From assembly GCA_018241265.1 (NCBI GenBank), contig JAFEEF010000004.1, forward strand, positions 1-50,701: 50,701 nt of DNA, read 5' to 3'. This document shows, one piece after another, positions 1-9,916 of this stretch (position 1 is its first letter; each line of letters opens with the position of its first letter). Position numbers and translations under genes: made by a program. The DNA comes from Pseudomonadota bacterium. GTDB lineage: Bacteria > Pseudomonadota > Gammaproteobacteria > Burkholderiales > Burkholderiaceae_C. Under the pieces are notes generated by a model. It made no database searches. It was not told the origin of the DNA and saw only the letters and a program-made list of their open reading frames with translations.

Positions 1-279
1 CACGCGGTCGGTGCGCCAGTCCTTCGTCAGCTCGATCGCGGCCCGCGTGAGGATGCCCTGATGCTTCTCGAGCTTGGCCTCGAAGCGCTCGAACAAGGTG
101 AACGCATCGGCGGTGGCGCCCGCGAAGCCGGCGAGCACCTTGTCGTGGTGGAGCTTGCGCACCTTGCGCGCGGACGCCTTCACGACGATCGAGCCGAGCG
201 TGACCTGCCCGTCGCCGCCGAGCGCGACGACGTTGCCGCGCCGCACGCTGACGATGGTGGTGCCGTGGTAGTTTTCCAT
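1..279 (-). CDS. hslV: ATP-dependent protease subunit HslV (5' part only)
   Basis: The 93 N-terminal codons of the HslV peptidase, which forms the proteolytic dodecamer of the HslUV (ClpQY) protease in the cytoplasm. The protein begins [15 protein letters not shown]; after removal of a short propeptide the mature N-terminal threonine is the nucleophile, and the TTIVSVRRG start is the family hallmark. The GDGQVTLG and [12 protein letters not shown] blocks and the downstream KDWRTDR segment are also typical. The rest of the gene, and presumably hslU, lie beyond the left edge. The ATG at 277-279 is clear because the propeptide form MExYHGTT is common in betaproteobacteria. Confidence 0.95.
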   Translation of the reverse strand, partial: MENYHGTTIVSVRRGNVVALGGDGQVTLGSIVVKASARKVRKLHHDKVLAGFAGATADAFTLFERFEAKLEKHQGILTRAAIELTKDWRTDRV

Positions 280-330
280 CCTAGGCAGGTGGGGGCGCCG
301 CGGCGCGGCTCAAGGCGCGCCGGACGAAAC

Positions 331-2040
331 TCAGACCGTACGCACTTTCACGCGCGCATGCTCGTTGATGCCCATGGCGCCGAAGAACAGCGCGACGAGC
401 CGGTGCGCATCGAGGAAGTTGACCGCGCGGTTCTCGCTGCGCCGCGCCAGCACCCAGTTCAGCAGGTCGCCGGCGGCGATGAAGTCGACGCGGATCAGCT
501 TGGCGCACGACACGTTGACGACGCTCGCGCTGCCGAGCTCGCCGTCGAGCTTCTTCAGCGTCAGGCCGATGTCGCCGACGAGCTGGCCCGACAGCTCGAC
601 GCTGCCGAGCTGCAAGGTGCTCGGCTGCTCGCTCAGGCGCGATTCGACGAAGCTGGTCGACACGTCGCTCACGACCGACAGCGGCGGCGAGCTGGTGTGG
701 TGCCCGGAGCCGCTGACGCGAACGGCGCAGCGTGCCGGCTCCCACGACGGCGGCGAGACCTCGTAGGTGACGCAGTAGTCGATGGCGGTCTCGTCGAACT
801 GGTCGGGCCGGTTCGTCATGCGCAGCGCGTCCATGCGCAACTGCCAGTAAGCCGGATCGGCGTCCTTCACGCCGGTGGGCGCGGCATCGGTCAGCACGTG
901 GAACAAGCGCTGGCCGGAGAGCCAGCGCATGTCGAGGTCTTGCGGAATCCAGCTCCGGAACAGCTCCGACAACTTCGCGCAGGCCTCCGGGTCGATGCCC
1001 TTCAGCGCGCTCCAGTCGAACACCCAGGGCAGCGGCATCTGCAAGGTCAGCGACGCCAGCCGGGCGACGGCCTCGGCGTCGACGAACTCGGGGCTGACCC
1101 AGCCGACCTGGCCTTCGATGCGCGGAGCGCGCGGCTTGTGTTCGTGCTCGCTGGCCTCGGCGACCAGCTTGGGCATCGAGAACCACTGCGGTGCCGACCA
1201 GCCGAACTGCTGCGCATAGTCGAGCGCAAGGCTCTCGAACTTGTGGTGCTGGCCGATCGCCCGGTAGAGGTCGAACAGCACCAGCCACGTCTCGGCATGC
1301 TGCGCGCGCGCGCCGCCCGTGCAGGTGAGCGACAGGATCGCCTGCTCGCATTGCTCGAAGTCGGCGTTCGCGAACGCGATCACCGCCTCGTCGAGCTCGG
1401 GGTCGTGGGCGACGTCGCTGACCTCGACGGCGAAGGGGTTGGCGAAATCGGTCGCTGCCGCGTCCAGCGCGCCGCTCGGCGGCGACAGCCCGGCACCCAT
1501 GACGGCGCCCGACACCGATGCACCCGAGCGGCTCGGCGTGCCGGCGTCGTCGAGGCGGCCGCCGCGCGTCGACTGGCCGGGCGTCCGGCGCGACAGCGAC
1601 GACACGTCCATGGCCGCGGGCTCGGTCGGCGCGGTGTAGAAGTCCGGCGGCCGGTTCTTCGACGCCGCGTAGGGCGGGTCGCCGACCATCTGCTGCTCGA
1701 TCTCGTCGATCTTGGCCTTCACGCCGCTGTCCGGGCGCGCCTGGCTGTCGGGGTTCTGGCGGCCTTCGGAGTCGTCGAGCCGCGACGAACCGCCGAGCGC
1801 GGCGATCTGCTCGCTCGTCAAGCCCTCGCGGCGCACCCGCCGCAGCATGTCGAACTCGCGCTTGCGCACGAAATCGTTGCGCCGCTTGCGTTCGATCATC
1901 GCCTTGAGTTCGCCCTTGGCGAACTCGTTCTCGCGCAACTCGTCCCCGCTCGACCCGAGCTCGGACCATTCCGTGGCCGGATTGGCCACGAACTTGACCA
2001 CTTTGCGGAAGAAGCTGGTCGTGTCTTTGGGGTCGGCCAT
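331..2040 (-). CDS. STAS-domain protein of unknown role
   Basis: A 569-residue protein. The last ~90 residues (about 480-569) look like a STAS (anti-anti-sigma-like) domain, with a beta strand, the run VNVSCAKLIRVDF and a following helix. A second, weaker STAS-like segment lies near residues 335-420 (DWSALKGIDPEACAKL). The N-terminal ~120 residues are charged and helical; residues 120-200 are low-complexity and probably disordered. No kinase or sigma-factor partner is adjacent. I chose the ATG at 2038-2040 (MADPKDTTSFF) over an in-frame start 22 codons upstream because the upstream residues look non-coding. The position between hslV and dksA appears conserved in Burkholderiales (recalled, not checked). 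Function is not known. Confidence 0.8.
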   Translation of the reverse strand: MADPKDTTSFFRKVVKFVANPATEWSELGSSGDELRENEFAKGELKAMIERKRRNDFVRKREFDMLRRVRREGLTSEQIAALGGSSRLDDSEGRQNPDSQARPDSGVKAKIDEIEQQMVGDPPYAASKNRPPDFYTAPTEPAAMDVSSLSRRTPGQSTRGGRLDDAGTPSRSGASVSGAVMGAGLSPPSGALDAAATDFANPFAVEVSDVAHDPELDEAVIAFANADFEQCEQAILSLTCTGGARAQHAETWLVLFDLYRAIGQHHKFESLALDYAQQFGWSAPQWFSMPKLVAEASEHEHKPRAPRIEGQVGWVSPEFVDAEAVARLASLTLQMPLPWVFDWSALKGIDPEACAKLSELFRSWIPQDLDMRWLSGQRLFHVLTDAAPTGVKDADPAYWQLRMDALRMTNRPDQFDETAIDYCVTYEVSPPSWEPARCAVRVSGSGHHTSSPPLSVVSDVSTSFVESRLSEQPSTLQLGSVELSGQLVGDIGLTLKKLDGELGSASVVNVSCAKLIRVDFIAAGDLLNWVLARRSENRAVNFLDAHRLVALFFGAMGINEHARVKVRTV

Positions 2041-2101
2041 GGTGGATCGGGTCCGCGCGCCCGGCAGCGAACCCGAGATGCCAGGCCCATGCCGGTACGC
2101 C

Positions 2102-2123
2102 GCCACCCGGACAGCCGGGCGGC
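2102..2123 (-). terminator. Hairpin just after dksA, possible terminator
   Basis: GCC-A-CCCGG, loop ACAG, CCGGG-C-GGC forms a stem of eight pairs with one mismatch, starting 8 bases past the dksA stop codon. There is no T-run, so it is not a classical intrinsic terminator; it may only protect the 3' end of the mRNA. Confidence 0.3.
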
Positions 2124-2131
2124 CGGGCGCT

Positions 2132-2902
2132 TCAGTCGCCGAACATCTTCTGCTTCAGCTCGCGGCGCTGCTGCGCTTCGAGGGACAGTGTAGCGGTCGG
2201 GCGGGCGATCAGTCGTCCCAGTCCGATCGGCTCGCCAGTTTCATCACAAAAGCCGTAGTCGCCGGACTCCAGGCGGGCGAGCGACTGCGAGATCTTTTTC
2301 AGCAGCTTGCGCTCGCGGTCGCGCGTGCGCAGTTCGAGCGCGTGTTCTTCCTCGATCGTCGCGCGGTCGGCCGGATCGGGGACGATCGACGTGTCTTCGC
2401 GCAAATGCTCGGTGGTTTCGCCGGCGTTGCTGAGCAGGTCGTCCTTCAGCGACTGCAGGCGATTGCGGAAGAAATCGATCTGCTTGTCGTTCATGTATTC
2501 CGACTCGGGCATCGCGAGGACTTCGGCCTCGGTCAGGTCCTTGCCGGACTTCGACTTCCAGGCGTTGGCCAGCTTGGGATCGGCCTTCAATGCCTGGCGG
2601 GGAGTATCGGTTTCGAGATGATTCATCTGTCGGGTAGGAGGCTTCGGCGGAGCGAAGCGGTCGGCAAAGCGCGAGCCCGAGGTGGCCGGCGCCGCGGTTT
2701 CGGCGGCGACGGCCTCCACGACGGCGACCGCCGGCTTGGGCGCGGGCGTCGGACGCGCCGCCTTGCGCGCGGCCGGCACCGCCTCGGCGACCTGAGCTGC
2801 CACCGGCGCCGGAGCCTTGCTGCCCGCCGCAACCCCCTTGGCCGCCGGCTTGGACGCGGCGCTCTTCGCGGGAGCTGCTTTCGGATCCGGTGTCTTGCTC
2901 AC
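2132..2902 (-). CDS. dksA: RNA polymerase-binding transcription factor DksA
   Basis: DksA binds the RNA polymerase secondary channel and, with ppGpp, adjusts transcription of rRNA and amino-acid genes. Of 256 residues, about 90-256 are the DksA core; the coiled-coil tip DPADRA (176-181) keeps both aspartates and the alanine needed for activity. The globular C-terminal region (216-245) carries only one of the four zinc-finger cysteines (C219); the others are replaced (CDET, then S and A in TLSLEA). From memory this loss is usual in Burkholderiales. Residues 1-90 are an Ala/Pro/Lys-rich extension absent from the E. coli protein (151 residues). MNHLE at residue 93 is a possible internal start, but the extension keeps an open frame and a plausible upstream ribosome site (AGGAGT). 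Confidence 0.93.
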   Translation of the reverse strand: MSKTPDPKAAPAKSAASKPAAKGVAAGSKAPAPVAAQVAEAVPAARKAARPTPAPKPAVAVVEAVAAETAAPATSGSRFADRFAPPKPPTRQMNHLETDTPRQALKADPKLANAWKSKSGKDLTEAEVLAMPESEYMNDKQIDFFRNRLQSLKDDLLSNAGETTEHLREDTSIVPDPADRATIEEEHALELRTRDRERKLLKKISQSLARLESGDYGFCDETGEPIGLGRLIARPTATLSLEAQQRRELKQKMFGD

Positions 2903-3049
2903 GGGAATACTCCTCTGTCGGGCCGTCTTGCCTGCAGGATCTTCATGGGGCGCGGCTGGGTGCCGCCGTTTTGGCCGCCGCGGATTGTAGCCACGGGCCC
3001 CCGGCGTACCGAATGCACTCCGGACCGGCGGCGGCCCCGCTTCGGAACG

Positions 3050-4105
3050 TCATGCCAGGCATTGCTGCAAACCTTCCATGAAGACCTCGCGCGGCAGGTC
3101 CAGCCCGATGAAAACCATCTTGCTGGTCTTCTTCTCGCCGGGCGCCCATTTCGGGCCGAGGTCGCTGCCCATCAGTTGGTGCACGCCCTGGAAGATCACC
3201 TTGCGGTCGGTTCCTTTCATGTTCAGCACGCCTTTGTAGCGCAGCATCTTCGGTCCGTAGACCTGCACGATCGAGCCGAGGAAATCCTCGAGCTTGGCCG
3301 GGTTGAAGGGCTTATCGGAACGGAACACGAAAGACTTGACGTCGTCGTCGTGGGCATGGTGGTGCGGATGGTCGCAGTGTTCGCCGTGCTCGTGGTCGTG
3401 ACCGTGGTGGTCGTGGTCGTGGTCGTGGTCGTGATGGTCGTGCTCGTCGGCCTTCAGGAAATCGGGGTCGATGTCGAGCTTGGCGTTCAGGTTGAAGCCC
3501 TTCAGGTCGAACACGTCGGCGATCGGCACCTCGCCGAAATGGACCTTGCGCTGCGGCGCGCGCGGGTTCATGTGCTTCACGCGATGGATCAGCGCGTCGA
3601 CGGTGGCGTCGTCCACGAGGTCGGTCTTGCTGATGAAGATCTGGTCGGCAAAGCCGATCTGGCGGCGCGCTTCCTGGCGCTGGTCGAGCTGGCCGTCGGC
3701 GTGCTTGGCGTCGACCAGGGTCAGGATCGAGTCGAGCAGGTAGGTCTCGGCGATCTCGTCGTCCATGAAGAAGGTCTGCGCGACGGGGCCGGGATCGGCC
3801 AGGCCGGTCGTCTCGATGACGACGCGCTCGAAGTCGAGCTCGCCCTTGCGGCGCTTCTCGGCCAGGTCGGCCAGGGTCGACCGCAGGTCCTCGCGGATCG
3901 TGCAGCAGACGCAGCCGTTGTTGAGCTGGATGATCTGCTCGCCGCTGTCGCGCACCAGGATGTCGTTGTCGATGTTCTCGTCGCCGAACTCGTTCTCGAT
4001 CACGGCGATCTTCTGGCCGTGCGCCTCGGTCAGCACGCGCTTGAGCAGCGTGGTCTTGCCCGAGCCGAGGAAGCCGGTGAGGATGGTGGCGGGGATGAGG
4101 CTCAT
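3050..4105 (-). CDS. CobW/COG0523-family GTPase with histidine-rich metal-binding loop
   Basis: A 351-residue G3E-family GTPase, a group of metallochaperones that insert or traffic Zn, Co or similar metals. Visible: Walker A GFLGSGKTT (11-19), the metal-binding CVCC (65-68) within NGCVCC, the base-recognition SKTD (159-162) and a C-terminal CobW_C domain (about 257-345). Between the domains lies a His/Asp-rich stretch (221-255) with some 18 histidines, likely a metal store. The ATG at 4103-4105 is preferred to an in-frame start 12 codons upstream because it has an AGGAAT ribosome site and begins at the family N-terminus (MSLIPATILTGF). The metal specificity cannot be read from the sequence. 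Confidence 0.9.
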   Translation of the reverse strand: MSLIPATILTGFLGSGKTTLLKRVLTEAHGQKIAVIENEFGDENIDNDILVRDSGEQIIQLNNGCVCCTIREDLRSTLADLAEKRRKGELDFERVVIETTGLADPGPVAQTFFMDDEIAETYLLDSILTLVDAKHADGQLDQRQEARRQIGFADQIFISKTDLVDDATVDALIHRVKHMNPRAPQRKVHFGEVPIADVFDLKGFNLNAKLDIDPDFLKADEHDHHDHDHDHDHHGHDHEHGEHCDHPHHHAHDDDVKSFVFRSDKPFNPAKLEDFLGSIVQVYGPKMLRYKGVLNMKGTDRKVIFQGVHQLMGSDLGPKWAPGEKKTSKMVFIGLDLPREVFMEGLQQCLA

Positions 4106-4283
4106 TGGGATTCCTGGCGGTACCGCCGCTGTGAAAGGCAAGCTAACTGGGGGTCAAAGACTCTCGTTCAAGGCGCCGCCCCTGTCAAGACGCGCCGGCC
4201 GGGCGGGCCCGGGACACTTCGACACGGCCCGGCAGCGCCGATCATGTAAGCTAGGACGTCCTCAGCTCCTCGCGTCCCGCGCG
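4106..4283. promoter_or_regulatory. Divergent promoter region between the CobW gene and corC
   Basis: 178 bases without a gene between divergently transcribed genes, so both promoters should lie here. A TTGACC (complement of 4152-4157) could be a -35 box for the CobW gene, with a poor -10. A perfect 12-bp palindrome, GGCGGTACCGCC (4116-4127), sits 10 bases upstream of the CobW start and could be an operator. TAAGCT near 4245 could be a -10 for corC. None of these is strong. Confidence 0.35.
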
Positions 4284-5180
4284 ATGCCCGATCCTCATCC
4301 ACCCCGTGCCGCGCGCGCGGGGGATCGCTTTGCCGCGCCGCCGGTCGAGCGCCGCGGCCTGTTCCACAAGCTGCTCGAACTGGTCGCGCCGGGGCCGGAT
4401 TCGCGCGACGACCTGATCGAGTCGCTCGCCGAGGCGGAGCACAAGGAGCTGATCCCGCCCGAGTCGCGCATGATGCTCGAGGGCGTCATCCGCATGGCCG
4501 ACATGACGGCGGGCGACGTGATGGTCGCCGCGCCGCACATGGACCTGCTCGACATCGGCGCCGACTACGACGACCTGCTCCACCTCGTGATCGGCACCGG
4601 CCACTCGCGTTTCCCGGTCTACGAGGAGCGGCGCGACAACATCATCGGCATCCTGCTCGCGAAGGACCTGCTGAAGCTGCAGCGCTCGCCCGAGCTGAAC
4701 CTCCGCACCCTGCTGCGCCCGGCGGTCTTCGTGCCCGAGTCCAAGGGCCTGAACGAGCTGCTGCGCGACTTCCGCTCCAACCGCAACCACCTCGCGATCG
4801 TCATCGACGAATTCGGCTCGACCGCCGGTCTGATCACGATCGAGGACGTGCTGGAGGAGATCGTCGGCGAGATCGAGGACGAGTTCGACGACAAGGACCG
4901 GCCGGAATCGGGCATCTACACGCTCGCCGACGGCAGCCAGCGCGTTGCCGGCGACGTCGCGATCGACGCCGTCAACGACGCGTTCGCGGTGAACCTGCCG
5001 GAAGGCGACTTCGACACCATCGGCGGCCTCGTCGCGCACGAGCTCGGCCGCGTGCCGCGCCGCACCGAGTCGGTGACCTTGGGCGGGCTGGTCTTCACCG
5101 TGATGCTGGCGCGGGGCGGCGCGGTGCGCTGGTTCAAGGTGACGCGCGAGCCGCGCGAGGAGACCGAGGCCGACGGTTGA
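4284..5180 (+). CDS. corC: CorC/HlyC-family CBS-domain protein (magnesium/cobalt efflux type)
   Basis: A 298-residue soluble protein with paired CBS domains (about 73-132 and 140-195) and a C-terminal CorC_HlyC transporter-associated domain (212-288). The segment [13 protein letters not shown] and the block [27 protein letters not shown] are diagnostic. There is no membrane domain, as expected for CorC (YbeX-type) rather than the membrane CNNM/YtfL form. CorC has been linked to Mg/Co efflux and, in E. coli, its gene lies beside lnt, as here. The stop codon overlaps the next gene's start. The ATG at 4284 is the only reasonable start at the family N-terminus. Confidence 0.92.
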   Translation: MPDPHPPRAARAGDRFAAPPVERRGLFHKLLELVAPGPDSRDDLIESLAEAEHKELIPPESRMMLEGVIRMADMTAGDVMVAAPHMDLLDIGADYDDLLHLVIGTGHSRFPVYEERRDNIIGILLAKDLLKLQRSPELNLRTLLRPAVFVPESKGLNELLRDFRSNRNHLAIVIDEFGSTAGLITIEDVLEEIVGEIEDEFDDKDRPESGIYTLADGSQRVAGDVAIDAVNDAFAVNLPEGDFDTIGGLVAHELGRVPRRTESVTLGGLVFTVMLARGGAVRWFKVTREPREETEADG

Positions 5181-6760
5181 GCATGCCGCCGCGGCCGGCG
5201 CTGAGCGCCGATCGGTCCGCCATTCCGCCGCTCACCGAGTTCGTGCTCGCGGCCGCCCTCGGCGCGTGCGCGAGCCTGCCGTTCGTCCATACCTGGGCGT
5301 GGTGGGTGCAGATCGGGCTGTTCGCGCTGGTCGCCGCACGGGTCGGCCGCGCCGGACCGGGACGCGCGGCGGCGATCGGCGTGGCGTTCGGCACCGCCTG
5401 GCTCGCCGCCGGCACCTGGTGGCTCTATATCAGCATGCACCGCTACGGCGGCCTGCCCGCGGTGCTGGCGGTGGCGGCGGTCGCGGTGCTCAGCGTCTGC
5501 CTGTCGCTCTATGCCGCGGCCGCGTTCGCGCTGTTCGCGCGCTGGAAGAGCGGCCGGCCCGGCATCGATGCGCTGCGCTTCGCGGCGCTCTGGCTGCTCG
5601 CCGAGCTGGCACGCGGCGTCATCTTCACCGGCTTTCCATGGATCGAGACCGCCTATGCGCAGGTCGACGGACCGTTGGCGGCGCTCGCGCCGTGGGTCGG
5701 CGCCTACGGCATCGGCGCGGTGGTCGCCGGGCTCGGCGCCTGGCTCGGCCTGCCGCGTGCCGGGGGCTGGCGCGCCTGGCGGCGGCCGGCCGGTATCACC
5801 GCGCTGCTGCTGGTCGCGCCGGCCGTGAGCGGCCCGGGGTCGTTCACCGAGGCGAGCGGCACGCTGTCGGTGACCCTGCTGCAGAACAACGTGCCGCAGG
5901 ACGAGAAGTTCAACGCCGAGCACCTGCCCGAGGAGCTCGACTGGACGCGCCGCCAGCTGCTGGCCGCGCCGGGCGATCTGGTCGTCGGCCCCGAGACGGT
6001 GATCCCGCTGCTGCCCGACCAGCTCGACCCTGCGTATTGGCAGACGATCGCGCGCCACTTCCGCACCGGCCGCCAGTCCGCGCTGATCGGCCTGCCGCTC
6101 GGCAACGAGGACATCGGCTACACCAACTCCGCGGCCGGCCTGTCCGACCGCACCGCGAACCTGCCGGGCGGCTTCTATCGCTACGACAAGCACCACCTGG
6201 TGCCGTTCGGCGAGTTCATCCCGAACGGCTTCCACTGGTTCACGCGGATGATGAACATTCCGCTCGGCGACTTCAACCGCGGGCCGCTCGCGGCGCCGTC
6301 GTTCGAGGTCCGGCGGCGCGACGGCGGCATCGAGCGTGTCGCCGCCAACATCTGCTACGAAGACCTGTTCGGCGAGGAGCTGGCGGCGCGCTTCACCGAT
6401 GCGGCGACCGCGCCGACGCTGTTCGCCAACATCAGCAACATCGGCTGGTTCGGCGACACGATCGCGGTCGAGCAGCACTTGCAGATCTCGCGCCTGCGCA
6501 CGCTCGAGTTCCAGCGCCCGATGATCCGCGCGACGAACACCGGTCCGACCGTCGTGATCGACCATCGCGGCCAGGTCGTCGCGGCGCTGAAGCCCTACAC
6601 GCAGGCCGTGCTCGATGCGGTCGTGCAGGGGCGCACCGGTCTCACGCCGTATGCGTGGTGGGTGGCGCGCACGGGCCTCTGGCCGTGGCTCGTGCTGGCC
6701 GTCGTCGTGCTGTGGCCGGCCTGGCGTGCGGCCCGGGCCGCGACAGGGCGGCGCCTCTAG
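5177..6760 (+). CDS. lnt: Apolipoprotein N-acyltransferase
   Basis: Inner-membrane enzyme that adds the third acyl chain to the N-terminal cysteine of lipoproteins, using phospholipid as donor. 527 residues: an N-terminal multi-helix membrane region (about 20-220) and a periplasmic nitrilase-fold domain. The catalytic triad is visible: E273 (VGPETVIP), K338 ([12 protein letters not shown]) and C393 (NICYED). A TTG at 5177 overlaps the corC stop (TTGA) and has GAGG seven bases upstream; an ATG two codons later (5183) is the alternative and is farther from that site. Coupled to corC, as in E. coli ybeX-lnt. Confidence 0.95.
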   Translation: MSMPPRPALSADRSAIPPLTEFVLAAALGACASLPFVHTWAWWVQIGLFALVAARVGRAGPGRAAAIGVAFGTAWLAAGTWWLYISMHRYGGLPAVLAVAAVAVLSVCLSLYAAAAFALFARWKSGRPGIDALRFAALWLLAELARGVIFTGFPWIETAYAQVDGPLAALAPWVGAYGIGAVVAGLGAWLGLPRAGGWRAWRRPAGITALLLVAPAVSGPGSFTEASGTLSVTLLQNNVPQDEKFNAEHLPEELDWTRRQLLAAPGDLVVGPETVIPLLPDQLDPAYWQTIARHFRTGRQSALIGLPLGNEDIGYTNSAAGLSDRTANLPGGFYRYDKHHLVPFGEFIPNGFHWFTRMMNIPLGDFNRGPLAAPSFEVRRRDGGIERVAANICYEDLFGEELAARFTDAATAPTLFANISNIGWFGDTIAVEQHLQISRLRTLEFQRPMIRATNTGPTVVIDHRGQVVAALKPYTQAVLDAVVQGRTGLTPYAWWVARTGLWPWLVLAVVVLWPAWRAARAATGRRL

Positions 6761-6840
6761 AATCGCACGCTCGCCCGCGGCGAGCCGCGCCTCTCCATCG
6801 CGCCTGCACCACGTACCTGCATCACGCGCCCCCATCGCCC

Positions 6841-7761
6841 ATGCTCACGTTCCAGCAGATCATCTCCAGGCTCCAGGACTACTGGGGCGCGCAGGGCTGT
6901 GCGCTGCTGCAGCCGTACGACATGGAGGTCGGGGCCGGCACCAGCCATACCGCAACCTTCCTGCGCGCGATCGGCCCCGAGCCGTGGAAGGCCGCGTACG
7001 TGCAGCCGAGCCGGCGGCCGAAGGACGGCCGCTACGGCGAGAACCCGAACCGCATGCAGCACTACTACCAGTACCAGGTGGTGCTGAAGCCTGCGCCGGC
7101 GAACATCCTCGAGCTCTACCTGGGTTCGCTGACCGCGCTCGGCTTCGATCTGAAGGCCAACGACGTGCGCTTCGTCGAGGACGACTGGGAGAACCCGACG
7201 CTCGGCTGCTGGGGCCTGGGCTGGGAGGTCTGGCTGAACGGCATGGAAGTCACGCAGTTCACCTACTTCCAGCAGGTCGGCGGCATCGACTGCAAGCCCA
7301 TCACCGGCGAGATCACCTACGGCCTCGAGCGGCTCGCGATGTACATCCAGGGCGTCGAGAACTTCAAGGACCTGGTCTGGACCGACGGGCTGACCTACGG
7401 CGACGTCTACCTGCAGAACGAGATCGAGCAGAGCGCCTACAACTTCGAGTACAGCGACGTCGATTTCCTGCTGACGGCGTTCGGCGCCTATGAGAAGCAA
7501 TCGAAGTTCCTGATGGAGAAGCAGCTCGCGCTGCCGGCTTACGAGCAATTGCTGAAGGCCGGCCACACCTTCAACCTGCTCGATGCGCGCGGCGCGATCA
7601 GCGTGACCGAGCGTGCCGCCTACATCGGGCGCATCCGCAACCTCGCGAAGAGCGTCGCGCAGAGCTACCTCGAGAGCCGCGCTCGGCTCGGCTTCCCGAT
7701 GGCGCCGAAGGCCTGGGCCGACGAGGTCCATGCGGCGATGGCGAAGAGGGCCGCGGCATGA
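6841..7761 (+). CDS. glyQ: Glycine--tRNA ligase alpha subunit
   Basis: Alpha subunit of the bacterial alpha2beta2 glycyl-tRNA synthetase, which holds the glycine-activation site. 306 residues, the usual length, with the diagnostic start [15 protein letters not shown] and the blocks [17 protein letters not shown] and [17 protein letters not shown]. An 80-base gap separates it from lnt; TAGAAT at 6758-6763, across the lnt stop, resembles the -10 of this lineage, so glyQS may have its own promoter. Overlaps glyS by four bases (ATGA). Confidence 0.97.
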   Translation: MLTFQQIISRLQDYWGAQGCALLQPYDMEVGAGTSHTATFLRAIGPEPWKAAYVQPSRRPKDGRYGENPNRMQHYYQYQVVLKPAPANILELYLGSLTALGFDLKANDVRFVEDDWENPTLGCWGLGWEVWLNGMEVTQFTYFQQVGGIDCKPITGEITYGLERLAMYIQGVENFKDLVWTDGLTYGDVYLQNEIEQSAYNFEYSDVDFLLTAFGAYEKQSKFLMEKQLALPAYEQLLKAGHTFNLLDARGAISVTERAAYIGRIRNLAKSVAQSYLESRARLGFPMAPKAWADEVHAAMAKRAAA

Positions 7762-9878
7762 GCGCGACGCAGAACCTGCTGGTCGAGCTTCTTGTCGAGG
7801 AACTTCCGCCGAAGGCGCTGCCCCGTCTGATGAATGCATTCGGCGGCGACATTCATTGGGTTCTGAATCGACACGGACTGGTCGGTGACGTTGAGCTGGA
7901 CGTCAACTACAAGCTGTTCGCCACGCCGCGACGCCTGGCGGTTTGGGTCAAGGACGTAGCCTCTCAGGCGCCGGAGCAAGTGCGGTCAGTCAAGCTGATG
8001 CCGGTGTCCGTGGCCTTGTCGGTCGACGGCACGCCGACGCCCGCGCTGCTGAAGAAGCTCGCCGCACTCGGCGCCGACGCTTCGGCCGTGTCAGGACTCA
8101 AGCGTGTGTCCGACAGCAAGTCCGAAGTGTTGTTGTTCGAGAGCGTCGTTCCGGGTGCAACACTGGTCGAGGCCCTGCAGCAAGCGCTAGCCGAAGCGAT
8201 CGCCAAGCTGCCCATCCCGAAGGTCATGAGCTACCAGCTCGCCGACGGCTGGACCAGCGTCGACTTCGTGCGGCCGGCGCACGGGCTCGTTGCCCTGCAT
8301 GGGTCCGAGGTCGTGCCGGTGCGAGCGCTCGGCCTCGTCGCCGGTCGCACCACGCACGGCCACCGCTTCGAGGCCGCCACGCCGGCGATCGAGCTGCGCG
8401 ATGCCGACAGCTACGCCGCGCAGTTGCGCGACGCCGGTGCGGTGATCGCGAGCTTTGCCGAGCGGCATGCCGAGATCGTCCGGCAACTCGACGCGGCCGC
8501 GGCCGAGGCCGGCCTGAAGCCGATCGACGACGACGCGCTGCTCGACGAGGTCACCGCGCTGGTCGAACGGCCGAACGTGCTGGTCTGCCGCTTCGACCGC
8601 GCCTTCCTCGACGTGCCGCCCGAATGCCTCATCCTGACGATGAAGGCGAACCAGAAGTACTTCCCGCTGCTCGATGCCGAAGGCCGTTTGACCGAGCGCT
8701 TCCTCGTCGTCAGCAACATCCGCCCGGCCGATCCGGGCCGCGTCGTCGGCGGCAACGAGCGCGTCGTGCGGCCGCGGCTGTCGGACGCGAAGTTCTTCTT
8801 CGACCAGGACCGCAAGAAGACGCTCGCGTCGCGCCTTCCCGGGCTCGACAAGGTCGTTTACCACGGCAAGCTCGGTTCGCAAGGCGAACGCGTGCAGCGG
8901 GTGCGCAGCATCGCCCGCGCGATCGGCGAGGCGATCGGCGGCACGGCACTGGCCGAGCAGGCCGACCGCGCCGCACAACTCGCGAAGGCCGACCTGCTGA
9001 CCGACATGGTCGGCGAGTTTCCCGAGCTGCAGGGCATCATGGGCCGCTACTACGCGCTGCACGACGGCGAGCCCGAGGACGTCGCCTATGCGATCGAGGA
9101 CCACTACCGGCCGCGCTTTGCCGGCGATGCGCTGCCGCGCAGCCGGGTCGGCGTGGTCGTCGCGCTGGCCGACAAGCTGGAGACGCTGGTCGGCCTGTTC
9201 GGCATCGGCCAGGCGCCGACCGGCGACAAGGACCCGTTCGCGCTGCGCCGCCATGCGCTCGGCGTTTCGCGGCTGCTGATCGAGAACGGGCTCGCGCTCG
9301 AATTGCCGTGGCTGATCGAGCGCGCCGCGATGGCGTTCACCGGCGTGAGCGGCGTCGACGCCGACATCGTGAAGGTTGCCGAATTCGTCTACGACCGCCT
9401 GGCCGGCCAGTTGCGCGAGCAGGGCTACAGCGCGCTCGAGATCGATGCGGTGTTGAGCCAGCGGCCGGCGCGTCTGGCCGACGTGCCGGCGCGGCTCGCG
9501 GCAGTGCGCGCGTTCGCCGGCCTGCCCGAAGCGCCCGCGCTGGCCGCCGCGAACAAGCGTGTCGGCAACATCCTGAAGAAGGCCGATCGCGCGGTCGCCG
9601 CGCGAGTCGATGCCGCGCTGCTGAAGGAGCCCGCGGAAGCTGCGCTCTACGAGGCGTTGAACGACGTCGGCCCCAAGGCGGCGGCGTCGTTCGAGCGCGG
9701 TGACTATGCGCCGTCGTTGCAGGCGCTGGCCGCGCTGAAGTCGCCGGTCGATGCGTTCTTCGACGCGGTGATGGTCAACGCCGACGATCCCGCGCTGCGC
9801 GCCAACCGGCTCGGCTTGCTCGCGACGCTGCATGCGGCGATGAACCGCGTGGCGGACTTGTCGAAGCTGGCTGCGTGA
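7758..9878 (+). CDS. glyS: Glycine--tRNA ligase beta subunit
   Basis: Beta subunit of glycyl-tRNA synthetase, 706 residues, needed for tRNA binding and aminoacylation. The N-terminus ([16 protein letters not shown]), the block [13 protein letters not shown] and the HD-like and C-terminal anticodon-binding regions are typical. Roughly the first 160 codons (7770-8230) use several codons that are rare elsewhere here (TCA, GTA, CTA, TTG, GTT) and look less GC-biased than the remainder. This may mark a recombination tract, while the protein remains intact. It starts inside the glyQ stop. Confidence 0.96.
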   Translation: MSATQNLLVELLVEELPPKALPRLMNAFGGDIHWVLNRHGLVGDVELDVNYKLFATPRRLAVWVKDVASQAPEQVRSVKLMPVSVALSVDGTPTPALLKKLAALGADASAVSGLKRVSDSKSEVLLFESVVPGATLVEALQQALAEAIAKLPIPKVMSYQLADGWTSVDFVRPAHGLVALHGSEVVPVRALGLVAGRTTHGHRFEAATPAIELRDADSYAAQLRDAGAVIASFAERHAEIVRQLDAAAAEAGLKPIDDDALLDEVTALVERPNVLVCRFDRAFLDVPPECLILTMKANQKYFPLLDAEGRLTERFLVVSNIRPADPGRVVGGNERVVRPRLSDAKFFFDQDRKKTLASRLPGLDKVVYHGKLGSQGERVQRVRSIARAIGEAIGGTALAEQADRAAQLAKADLLTDMVGEFPELQGIMGRYYALHDGEPEDVAYAIEDHYRPRFAGDALPRSRVGVVVALADKLETLVGLFGIGQAPTGDKDPFALRRHALGVSRLLIENGLALELPWLIERAAMAFTGVSGVDADIVKVAEFVYDRLAGQLREQGYSALEIDAVLSQRPARLADVPARLAAVRAFAGLPEAPALAAANKRVGNILKKADRAVAARVDAALLKEPAEAALYEALNDVGPKAAASFERGDYAPSLQALAALKSPVDAFFDAVMVNADDPALRANRLGLLATLHAAMNRVADLSKLAA

Positions 9879-9904
9879 CGCGACGGGGTCTGACGGCCGG
9901 CGCG

Positions 9905-9910
9905 GATAAT
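9905..9910 (+). promoter_or_regulatory. Possible -10 box of the inserted cassette
   Basis: GATAAT lies six bases before the ATG at 9917. If used, transcription would begin at or near the start codon, giving a leaderless mRNA. No good -35 is visible, so this is weak. Confidence 0.3.
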
Positions 9911-9916
9911 TCCGCC

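Noticed and set aside
61-2193. Long plus-strand reading frame opposite the STAS gene
   Set aside because: An Arg/Ala/His-rich shadow of a GC-rich minus-strand gene with no recognisable domain; the same applies to 281-1969 on the minus strand.
3355-3450. Tandem GTGGTC-type repeats, resembling a repeat array
   Set aside because: They are the His/Asp codons of the histidine-rich loop of the CobW-type protein, read on the opposite strand; not CRISPR or a free tandem repeat.
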